NCBI GenBank assembly: GCA_002367105.1
Contig: DFCS01000013.1
Location: 1 to 5,324 of the forward strand
DNA: 5,324 nt
Origin: Hungatella sp. UBA3048
GTDB lineage: Bacteria > Bacillota > Clostridia > Lachnospirales > Lachnospiraceae
Reading direction: 5' to 3'
The notes below the pieces were generated by a model. The model was not told the DNA's origin and did no database searches. It saw nothing but the letters and a program-made list of their open reading frames with translations. Positions 1-4,493 of the stretch are shown here, piece after piece. How positions within the stretch are numbered: the stretch's first letter is position 1; each line of letters begins with the position of its first letter. The position numbers and the translations under genes were made by a program.

Positions 1-1
1 C

Positions 2-214
2 ATTGGACTTACCGGCGCTACTGGGCCTACCGGACCTATTGGAGCTACAGGAGCTACAGGACCTACTGGGCCTATTGGCGTAACAGGGCCTACTGGACCT
101 ATTGGTGATACTGGTCCCACTGGGCCTATCGGTGCAACAGGACCCACTGGGCCTACTGGCCCTATTGGTGCAACGGGACCCACAGGACCTACTGGCCCTA
201 TTGGCTTAGCGGGC
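2..214 (+). repeat. Gly-X-Y coding repeat (collagen-like minisatellite)
   Basis: This is tandem imperfect 9-base DNA encoding Gly-Pro-Thr, Gly-Pro-Ile and Gly-Ala-Thr triplets, with recurring blocks such as GGACCTACTGGGCCTATTGG. A larger unit of about 27 to 36 bases can be seen, built from GPTGPIGAT with extra GPT insertions. Such tracts vary in copy number between strains by slippage or recombination. The array begins before the window, so its full length is unknown. Confidence 0.9.
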
Positions 215-724
215 AATGGAGCAATTATTCCGTTTGCTTCCGGTACACCTGTTACCTTGACCACAGTACTCGGAGGATTGCTTAATACCTCCAGCGCAGT
301 TGGTTTCGGGATCAACCTTTCCGGTATTTCCGCTGCCAGCGGAACAGTGAATCTACTAGGGTTGACGAACATGGCATTCTCCATGCCCAGGAATGGGATT
401 ATTACCTCCTTGGCCGGTTATTTAAGCATTAGCGCTGCACTCAGTTTGATTGGTTCGACTGTAACAGTAACCGCCCAGTTGTTCGAATCCACAACACCTA
501 ACAACACCTTCGTTGCGGTGCCGGGCGCAGTGGTTACGCTGTCACCTTCCCTTACGGGAGCAATTTCTATCGGTACTATCAGCAGCGGTGTCACCACCGG
601 ACTGAACATTCCTGTTACCGCAGGAACCAGGTTGCTTTTGTTATTCTCCGCACAGGTCACTGCCGGTCTCGATATAGCAGCCACTATCGCGGGCTATGCC
701 AGTGCTGGCCTAGGTATATCCTAA
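2..724 (+). CDS. Collagen-like exosporium/spore-surface protein, BclB-type C-terminal domain (5' partial)
   Basis: The reading frame is open from base 2 to the TAA at 722-724, giving 240 residues, and it runs off the left edge, so the true start is missing. Residues 1-71 are uninterrupted Gly-X-Y triplets, mostly GPT, GPI and GAT, which are expected to form a collagen-like triple helix with Thr residues available for O-glycosylation. From about residue 74 (IIPFASGTP...) the sequence becomes a roughly 165-residue hydrophobic, Gly/Ala/Thr-rich domain of the kind found at the C-terminus of BclB-related exosporium proteins in Bacillus and Clostridia, which probably folds as a trimeric beta head. 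An internal TTG at 257 could be taken as a start, but it lies inside this domain and has no reason to be used. A strong terminator follows about 80 bases downstream. A role as a fibre on the spore surface is inferred from the family. Promoter and N-terminal anchoring sequence cannot be seen. Confidence 0.88.
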   Translation: MGLTGATGPTGPIGATGATGPTGPIGVTGPTGPIGDTGPTGPIGATGPTGPTGPIGATGPTGPTGPIGLAGNGAIIPFASGTPVTLTTVLGGLLNTSSAVGFGINLSGISAASGTVNLLGLTNMAFSMPRNGIITSLAGYLSISAALSLIGSTVTVTAQLFESTTPNNTFVAVPGAVVTLSPSLTGAISIGTISSGVTTGLNIPVTAGTRLLLLFSAQVTAGLDIAATIAGYASAGLGIS

Positions 725-806
725 GAAGTTTATAAAACAGCCCCTTACAATCATGTATTTCCCAAACGATGACACTTGCTGTTTAAAATGAATCGCAGTA
801 TAGAGG

Positions 807-840
807 CGGGGCGTCTGTTCGCAGACGTCCCGTTTTCCTT
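807..840 (+). terminator. Intrinsic terminator of the collagen-like gene
   Basis: An 11-bp stem (arms 807-817 and 822-832, one G-U pair at 811/828) closes on the stable tetraloop TTCG at 818-821 and is followed by TTTTCCTT. It lies about 80 bases after the TAA of the collagen-like gene. On the opposite strand the hairpin is not followed by a comparable T run, so it acts mainly on + strand transcripts. Confidence 0.92.
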
Positions 841-949
841 ATTCTATCTTACAAAGTTATTTAAAGTTTAATGTACGGATCAGCCTGATTTACGGTCTAC
901 TATGGCGCAAAGGCCCAGCCTGAATTTCGGAATTTCGGACCATAATTTC

Positions 950-985
950 ACAAAGAAAAAGAAGCAAGGCATATATCTTGCTTCT
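950..985 (-). terminator. Intrinsic terminator of the Xre/membrane-protein operon
   Basis: Read on the - strand, a 9-bp perfect stem (AGAAGCAAG at 985-977, CTTGCTTCT at 968-960) encloses an 8-base AT-rich loop and runs into TTTTCTTTG. It is about 70 bases after the TAG of the membrane-protein gene. A second perfect hairpin (6-bp stem, 3-base loop, 1012-1026) sits between the stop codon and this terminator, without its own T run. Confidence 0.88.
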
Positions 986-1056
986 GGTTTATGGATTCAT
1001 ATGATAAGGATCAGGCAAAATGCCTGGTAATGCTTAATAGTGAAAGAATGACACAG

Positions 1057-1548
1057 CTATTCATCCTGTTCTTTTTCGTCTAACTGCTTTTGAATTTTTG
1101 CCTGTTTTTTCTTGTTCAGATAATTAAGACAATATAGTACTATAAAAGTTGAAAAGGTTGCGCTGATAAAAGTAACTATCAGCACAGAGATAAAATAACC
1201 TATACCATCTTCCTTATACTTTTCTGCGTACTGCGAATAGTTCAATATACCATTAATCGTGGTTACTACAATTCCGGCTACTATACTGTTCACAAAAGAA
1301 AGTGTTTTAGCCCGTTTACCTTCGCCATATAAGTCAAGTCCCAAGGTCATATACCGTATTATCATATATAGGGATATACCAAAAAAGCATATAAACTCAA
1401 CAGCATATTGTTCAAACGGAGCGTTTAGCAAGAATTGTTGTACGAGTATTGAACCGAGAAGCACAATCATTAAAATGCTGTACGCTTCACTATTTATTTT
1501 GCGGCGTTGTGCTATAACTCTTTCGTCTTGTATATTTTGCTTATTCAT
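1057..1548 (-). CDS. Four-helix membrane protein partnered with an Xre regulator (possibly DUF6773 family)
   Basis: The protein has 163 residues. The ATG at 1548-1546 was chosen because GGAGG (1560-1556) lies 7 bases upstream; a TTG five codons earlier is in frame but has no ribosome site at the right distance and overlaps the GGAGG. Four hydrophobic segments are visible at about residues 23-41, 48-66, 84-102 and 117-141. The N-terminus (NIQDERVIAQRRKINSEAY) and the C-terminal tail from residue 145 (KKKQAKIQKQLDEKEQDE) are highly charged and probably cytoplasmic. The ATG overlaps the TGA of the upstream regulator gene as ATGA, so translation is probably coupled. The length, the DER...R.I.SEA start and the pairing with a small Xre protein resemble a family of uncharacterised clostridial membrane proteins that I recall as DUF6773, but this is from memory. 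The biochemical function is unknown. A role as sensor or target of its regulator partner is only inference. Confidence 0.85.
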   Translation of the reverse strand: MNKQNIQDERVIAQRRKINSEAYSILMIVLLGSILVQQFLLNAPFEQYAVEFICFFGISLYMIIRYMTLGLDLYGEGKRAKTLSFVNSIVAGIVVTTINGILNYSQYAEKYKEDGIGYFISVLIVTFISATFSTFIVLYCLNYLNKKKQAKIQKQLDEKEQDE

Positions 1549-1745
1549 TTCGATTCCTCCCAAAATAAATCATTTAATGTTTTGCCAAGCGCCTTACAAA
1601 TCGATATACATAGGTTTAATGTGGGGTTATATTCCCCTGATTCTATCAGACCGATCGTTTGTCGGGTAACGCCTACGGCTTTTGCTAAGTCCTCTTGTTT
1701 CATATCAGCTTCCATTCGGGCGATTTTCATTCTCTTATTCTTCAT
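1545..1745 (-). CDS. Small Xre/Cro-type helix-turn-helix regulator
   Basis: The protein has 66 residues and is essentially a single HTH_3 (Cro/CI, Xre) DNA-binding domain. Residues 17-36 (QEDLAKAVGVTRQTIGLIES) form the helix-turn-helix, and GEYNPTLNLCISICKALGKTLNDLFW completes the five-helix fold. The start at 1745 is supported by AAAGGGGG (1759-1752) and by the family, whose members begin MKN-R-K--R. An upstream in-frame ATG at 1784 would add 13 residues but lies in the promoter between the -35 and -10 elements. The stop overlaps the ATG of the membrane-protein gene by four bases, and that gene's GGAGG lies within this coding sequence. Such short stand-alone regulators are widespread in Firmicutes and commonly repress their own operon with a neighbouring membrane protein. 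No ligand-binding domain is present, so any signal would have to come through a partner or protein level. Confidence 0.93.
   Translation of the reverse strand: MKNKRMKIARMEADMKQEDLAKAVGVTRQTIGLIESGEYNPTLNLCISICKALGKTLNDLFWEESK
1556..1560 (-). promoter_or_regulatory. Ribosome binding site of the membrane-protein gene
   Basis: GGAGG on the - strand lies 7 bases before the ATG at 1548 and inside the last codons of the Xre gene. It fixes the start of the membrane protein and shows the two frames are translated from one message. Confidence 0.9.
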
Positions 1746-1751
1746 GGAATG

Positions 1752-1759
1752 CCCCCTTT
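1752..1759 (-). promoter_or_regulatory. Ribosome binding site of the Xre gene
   Basis: AAAGGGGG on the - strand ends 6 bases before the ATG at 1745 and decides this start over the in-frame ATG at 1784. With the predicted promoter the leader is only about 16 bases long. Confidence 0.8.
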
Positions 1760-1768
1760 CGTAGTCAT

Positions 1769-1797
1769 ATAATACATCATACATTGCAAAATGTCAA
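1769..1797 (-). promoter_or_regulatory. Sigma-A promoter of the Xre/membrane operon with overlapping candidate operator
   Basis: On the - strand, TTGACA (1797-1792) is followed after exactly 17 bases by TATTAT (1774-1769). That is a perfect -35 and a 5-of-6 -10 at optimal spacing. An inverted repeat, ACATT-TTGC-AATGT (1794-1781), overlaps the end of the -35 and the spacer. A related direct repeat of TGCAAT followed by an AT-rich stretch is found 21 bases upstream, about two helical turns away. This is where a repressor would sit, so autoregulation by the Xre protein is likely but inferred. Confidence 0.85.
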
Positions 1798-2191
1798 GTA
1801 TATATTGCATCTGCTGTTGTAGAAATAATTAAAAGCTGCAAGTAAATATCTTTTTGGCTTTATCATTACGCTAATGTTGGCTGAATAGCCCTCTTAAGTT
1901 AAACAGTCATTTCCGGGCCGCAAAGCTGCCTTCGCTCCAGTATGACTATGATGTTAATGCTTACATTTTTGCGATATAATATTTACGTTGCCTACGGGTA
2001 TATTGGAAACCTTCAGACCAATTACGATGTGTTGATAAAGTCCCCCAAATAGCGATTAGGCGCAAAAAGCATATTTACCGAACGAAAATTGCCAAGGGAC
2101 AAATGATATGATGTTTTAATTGTTTTGGATAAACGAATGTAGTATACTTGATTTCAATAATAATAGATGTTAATTTGAATCGAGGGCGTAT
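1798..2191. other. Long intergenic spacer between divergent units
   Basis: Nearly 400 bases separate the Xre promoter from the YoaP-like gene. No gene with a ribosome site was found. A perfect TATAAT is present at 1975-1980 but lacks a good -35. A 36-codon open frame (1942-2052) has no ribosome site. A better candidate promoter for the YoaP-like gene is at 2120-2148. The block around 1912-1940 is more GC-rich than its surroundings and could be remnant coding DNA, but I could not assign it. Confidence 0.6.
2120..2148 (+). promoter_or_regulatory. Candidate promoter of the YoaP-like gene
   Basis: TATACT (2143-2148, 5 of 6 to the -10 consensus) is preceded at 17 bases by TTGTTT (2120-2125, only 3 of 6 to the -35). 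Transcription would start about 38 bases before the ATG. The weak -35 leaves room for an activator or low basal expression. Confidence 0.45.
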
Positions 2192-2941
2192 ATGAATACT
2201 GATTTTGTAAACTTAACAACAGAAAACCTTACCAATGAGCATTTGTGCTGCATTATCCGCAGTAAAAAGCCCCATCAAGGTATTGAAGCAAAGAAACAAT
2301 GGCTTTCAGACCGACTAAATGAAGGTCATGTCTTTAGAAAGTTAAATGAGAAGGCTACGGTTTTTATTGAATATGCTCCTCTTGAAACAGCTTGGGTTCC
2401 CATAACTGGTGACAACTATTATTATCTGTATTGTTTATGGGTTACTGGGAGTCACAAAGGAAACGGGTATGGGAAAATGCTGATGGAGTATTGTTTGGCT
2501 GATGCAAAAGAAAGTGGTAAATCCGGTATTTGTATGCTCGGGGCAAAAAAACAAAAATCTTTTCTTTCTGACCAATCATTTGCAAAGAAGTACGGCTTTG
2601 AGGTTGTTGATACTACCGATAATGGCTATGAATTGCTTGCACTTTCTTTTGATGAAACAACGCCGAAGTTCGCGCAAAATGTTAAAAAACAAGAAATCGA
2701 GAGCAAGGAGCTAACAATTTATTATGATATGCAATGCCCTTATGTCTATCAAAACATTGAGATGATAAAACAATATTGTGAAACGAATGACGTACCTGTA
2801 TCTTTCATTCAAGTGGATACGCTACAAAAAGCAAAGGAATTGCCTTGTGTTTTCAATAACTGGGGGGTGTTTTATAAAGGAAATTTTGAGACAGTAAATT
2901 TGTTAGATGTCGCCTGCTTAAAGAGAATACTCAAAAAATGA
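2192..2941 (+). CDS. yoaP: YoaP-type protein: GNAT N-acetyltransferase with C-terminal YoaP domain
   Basis: The protein has 249 residues, close to the roughly 250 of Bacillus subtilis YoaP. The ATG at 2192 has GAGGG (2182-2186) 5 bases upstream. Residues 1 to about 155 form a GNAT acyltransferase domain: beta-strand YYLYCLWV (77-84) leads into the acetyl-CoA pyrophosphate-binding loop G86-SHKGNGYG-K95, followed by a helix, and FAKKYGFEVV (130-139) is the usual GNAT C-terminal element. Residues 173-200 begin a second module with ELTIYYDMQCPYVY, in which a strand followed by C182-P-Y-V resembles the start of a thioredoxin/DsbA-like fold. Residues 202-246 (VPVSFIQVDT... LPCVFNNWGVFYKGNFETVNLLD) match the YoaP C-terminal domain. 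Other Cys are at 219 and 242. The substrate is unknown; the CoA fold suggests transfer of an acyl group to an amine. It stands alone and converges on the CAP gene. The symbol reflects domain architecture, not proven orthology. Confidence 0.85.
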   Translation: MNTDFVNLTTENLTNEHLCCIIRSKKPHQGIEAKKQWLSDRLNEGHVFRKLNEKATVFIEYAPLETAWVPITGDNYYYLYCLWVTGSHKGNGYGKMLMEYCLADAKESGKSGICMLGAKKQKSFLSDQSFAKKYGFEVVDTTDNGYELLALSFDETTPKFAQNVKKQEIESKELTIYYDMQCPYVYQNIEMIKQYCETNDVPVSFIQVDTLQKAKELPCVFNNWGVFYKGNFETVNLLDVACLKRILKK

Positions 2942-2982
2942 AAGGTTGCGAAGACATCTAGAGAATTGCCTGTGATTCATTT

Positions 2983-3051
2983 AGAAAAATATCAGAAAAA
3001 GCAGCTACCATCTAACAACATCCCAGAAAAGAGTTGTCAAATGGTTGCCGC
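2983..3051 (-). terminator. Long-stem terminator of the CAP-domain gene
   Basis: Read on the - strand, arms 3051-3033 and 3019-3001 pair over 18 of 19 positions (three of them G-U) around a 13-base loop, followed at once by TTTTTCTGATATTTTTC. The stop codon of the CAP gene is about 60 bases upstream. On the + strand the three G-U pairs become A-C mismatches, so the stem is weaker, although CTTTTT follows at 3055-3060 and it may also slow transcripts from the YoaP-like gene, for which no other terminator was seen. Confidence 0.8.
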
Positions 3052-3111
3052 CCATCTTTTTCACTAATGATCCCTATTATAAATCTTTATATTATCTTGA
3101 TTTATAAGATA

Positions 3112-3897
3112 TTAATATGTAAATAACTGTACCCAGTACTGAGTTCCGGAGTTATTCTGAGTATTACCTACACCGATATGTGTGTAGCTCTTATTCATGA
3201 TGTTTGCACGATGACCTGCACTGTTCATCCAGGCATTTACAACATCCTGAGGAGTTTTCTGACCCCATGCGATGTTCTCGCCTGCACCGCGGTAATTCAC
3301 ACCCTGCTCTTTTAAAGCACTTGAGAATGAGCTGCCATTTGGCCGTGTATGGTCAAAATTTGACTGTATCTCATTGGCTCTCACGGTAGCTGCCTTCTCT
3401 ACATTAGGATCAATAGTAAGAGGAGCCAGTCCTTCTTTTGCTCTTTCAGCATTTACAAGGTCTACTACCTGCTGGGTATAGGACTTATTTCCCGTAGAGT
3501 CATCTGGAGTAGTGCCGGTATTGCCATTATTGCCGGTATTACCGTTGTTACCTGTATTACCGTTGTTGCCGGTATTACCGTTGTTACCGGTATTACCATT
3601 ATTTCCAGTATTGCCAGTATTACCGTTGTTACCAGTATTACCAGTGTTACCATTATTACAATTCTTGCCTGAATTACCGTTGTTGATGAGCTTAGACCAA
3701 TCGACGTTATTCCCATCAACTCCTAATTGCTGCAATCTAGACTTTAAATCATCTAAATTACAGTTCTTGCTCACTGTTACTACATTCCTTCCATTGTTGC
3801 ATTGACTGTAAGGTCTTGCCACTGCCGCATTCGCAGTCAATGGTATCATACTCGTTAAAGTAAGTGTAATCATTCCAAGTGCCGTTAGTTTTCTCAA
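3112..3897 (-). CDS. Secreted CAP-domain (SCP/YkwD-like) protein with Asn/Gly/Thr repeat linker; TTG start
   Basis: I place the start at the TTG at 3897-3895, giving 261 residues. AAAGGAGG (3913-3906) lies 8 bases upstream, and the protein then opens with a textbook signal peptide: MRKLTALG, a hydrophobic core of about 15 residues, and an AxA-type site ending TANA at residue 24. An in-frame ATG at 3948 adds 17 polar residues, has no ribosome site and falls inside a repeat array. The mature protein has an N-terminal region with three Cys (33, 46, 80), an NGNTG/NNGNTG linker at about 74-129, and a CAP domain at about 140-261. CAP signatures are H183 in FDHTRP, E207 in GENIAW, and W-x4-GHR (H229) followed by ANIM and IGVG. 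Bacterial CAP proteins are secreted or wall- or spore-associated with largely unknown activity; no sortase motif is present. The linker may hold the domain away from the surface. Confidence 0.9.
   Translation of the reverse strand: MRKLTALGMITLTLTSMIPLTANAAVARPYSQCNNGRNVVTVSKNCNLDDLKSRLQQLGVDGNNVDWSKLINNGNSGKNCNNGNTGNTGNNGNTGNTGNNGNTGNNGNTGNNGNTGNNGNTGNNGNTGTTPDDSTGNKSYTQQVVDLVNAERAKEGLAPLTIDPNVEKAATVRANEIQSNFDHTRPNGSSFSSALKEQGVNYRGAGENIAWGQKTPQDVVNAWMNSAGHRANIMNKSYTHIGVGNTQNNSGTQYWVQLFTY
3512..3660 (-). repeat. Tandem repeat coding the NGNTG/NNGNTG linker
   Basis: This is a tract of imperfect 9- and 18-base units; on the + strand the core is GGTATTACCGTTGTTACC. It encodes Gly-Asn-Thr and Gly-Asn-Asn triplets over about 50 residues. 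The regular multiple-of-three period keeps the frame when copies are lost or gained, so length variation between strains is expected. The tract also creates long spurious frames on both strands. Confidence 0.9.
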
Positions 3898-3905
3898 TTC
3901 AATTG

Positions 3906-3913
3906 CCTCCTTT
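3906..3913 (-). promoter_or_regulatory. Ribosome binding site deciding the TTG start of the CAP gene
   Basis: AAAGGAGG on the - strand lies 8 bases from the TTG at 3897. It is in frame inside the longer reading frame, so it would be meaningless if the ATG at 3948 were the start. Together with the signal peptide that follows, it strongly favours the TTG. Confidence 0.88.
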
Positions 3914-3914
3914 G

Positions 3915-3958
3915 AAATTGTTACATTTGTGTTACGTTTGTATTTCATTTATGTTACA
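3915..3958 (-). repeat. Four tandem 11-bp repeats upstream of the CAP gene, WalR-box-like
   Basis: On the - strand four consecutive 11-base units occur at 3958, 3947, 3936 and 3925: TGTAACATAAA, TGAAATACAAA, CGTAACACAAA, TGTAACAATTT. The consensus is TGTAACACAAA. A hexamer TGTAAC recurring every 11 bases matches the TGTWAH-N5-TGTWAH binding pattern known for WalR (YycF) in Bacillus and Staphylococcus. The best pair is units 3 and 4, one base off in the first hexamer. Binding by a WalR-type OmpR-family regulator is inferred. The array lies just downstream of the predicted promoter, so it could act as a repressor site or as an untranslated-leader element. Confidence 0.7.
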
Positions 3959-3963
3959 AACAT

Positions 3964-3972
3964 ATAATAACA
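3964..3972 (-). promoter_or_regulatory. Candidate extended -10 promoter of the CAP gene
   Basis: On the - strand TGT-TATTAT (3972-3964) forms an extended -10 element. The -35 position holds only a weak CTGGAA/TGGAAA (about 3987-3992). The start point would fall near 3957, giving a leader of about 60 bases that contains the 11-bp repeat array. A different promoter cannot be excluded. Confidence 0.5.
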
Positions 3973-4037
3973 CTCTTGTTACCATTTTTCCAGTGGAAAT
4001 AATTGGGAATTTCTTTGGCAGTCTTTTGCATTTGATT

Positions 4038-4469
4038 TTATATAATGTAATCGTTTGAATAATCGCTGCTGGAAACCAGATCAGCTATGGTTATTCCGTC
4101 AAAGTAATCATTAATCAGTTTATTGAATCCCTCCCACATAGGAAGTGTCCGGCAATGACAGGCCCTTGTGCAGTCATTCACCTCTCCTTCCAGGCAGGAA
4201 ACCGGAGCAAGAGATCCTTCCGTAAGCCTTAATATACTGCCCACGGTATAATCCTCCGGGTTTCTCGCCAGTTTATAACCGCCGCCCTTTCCCCTCAGGG
4301 AAATGAGCAGATTGCTTTTACTCAGAACCGAAACAATGGATTCTAAGTATTTTTCTGATATCTCCTGCCTCTTTGCAATATCCATGAGAGGAATATATTC
4401 TCCATGATTGTGCTCAGCCAGATCTATCATGAGTCTTACCGCATAGCGGCCTTTTGTTGAAATCTTCAT
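4038..4469 (-). CDS. Rrf2/IscR-family transcriptional regulator, Cys-rich, probable Fe-S sensor
   Basis: The protein has 143 residues, a normal Rrf2 length. The ATG at 4469 is preceded by GGAGG (4483-4479) with a 9-base gap. The N-terminus MKISTKGRYAVRLMIDLA is the Rrf2 hallmark, residues 28-50 (LMDIAKRQEISEKYLESIVSVLS) form the winged HTH, and RGKGGGYKLARNP (59-71) is the wing. The sensor segment carries C92, C100, C104, H105 and C106. IscR uses three Cys plus a His for a [2Fe-2S] cluster, so a cluster is likely here, but the spacing (C-x7-C-x3-C-x-C) differs from IscR C-x5-C-x5-C. It follows a TtcA-like gene with a 24-base gap in the same direction and should be co-transcribed. Clostridial relatives often sit beside cysteine desulfurase genes, but none is seen within this window. 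No clear terminator separates it from the CAP gene. Targets are unknown. Confidence 0.92.
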   Translation of the reverse strand: MKISTKGRYAVRLMIDLAEHNHGEYIPLMDIAKRQEISEKYLESIVSVLSKSNLLISLRGKGGGYKLARNPEDYTVGSILRLTEGSLAPVSCLEGEVNDCTRACHCRTLPMWEGFNKLINDYFDGITIADLVSSSDYSNDYII

Positions 4470-4493
4470 AAGACACAGCCTCCGGATTCATTA

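Larger units (their letters stand above)
725..1056. other. Gene-free convergent intergenic region
   Basis: No coding frame with a ribosome site was found here. The region separates the + strand collagen-like gene from the - strand membrane-protein gene and holds a terminator for each (807-840 and 950-985), plus a small perfect hairpin at 1012-1026. A tandem 8-base duplication, AATTTCGG twice, lies at 923-938. The remaining sequence at 841-922 shows nothing recognisable. Confidence 0.7.

Noticed and set aside
257..724. Separate 155-residue gene beginning at a TTG
   Set aside because: The same frame is open upstream through the Gly-X-Y repeats to base 2, so this is only the C-terminal part of the collagen-like protein.
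1259..1764. Two + strand frames over the Xre/membrane operon
   Set aside because: Both are antisense shadows of well-supported - strand genes with ribosome sites and a promoter.
1912..1965. Possible superoxide dismutase N-terminal remnant (frame reading KLPSLQYDYDVNAYI)
   Set aside because: The resemblance covers only about ten residues and nothing downstream matches in any frame; it is most likely chance.
1942..2052. 36-codon ORF in the intergenic spacer as a real small gene
   Set aside because: No ribosome site before the ATG, and the perfect TATAAT lies inside the frame rather than upstream.
3075..3114. AT-rich inverted repeat TTATAAAT...ATTTATAA as a terminator
   Set aside because: The stem is all A-T and weak, and the stronger hairpin at 3001-3051 with a T run already serves this gene.
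3512..3660. CRISPR array
   Set aside because: Units are contiguous 9/18-base coding repeats with no unique spacers.
3512..3805. Leu/Pro-rich protein on the + strand across the repeat
   Set aside because: It is the antisense reading of the NGNTG repeat; the low-complexity LPLLPV pattern follows from the tandem DNA and there is no ribosome site.
3985..4037. Terminator of the TtcA/Rrf2 operon
   Set aside because: Only a 5-bp TTTCC-ACT-GGAAA hairpin without a proper T run is present, so I do not call a terminator; readthrough toward the CAP gene is possible.
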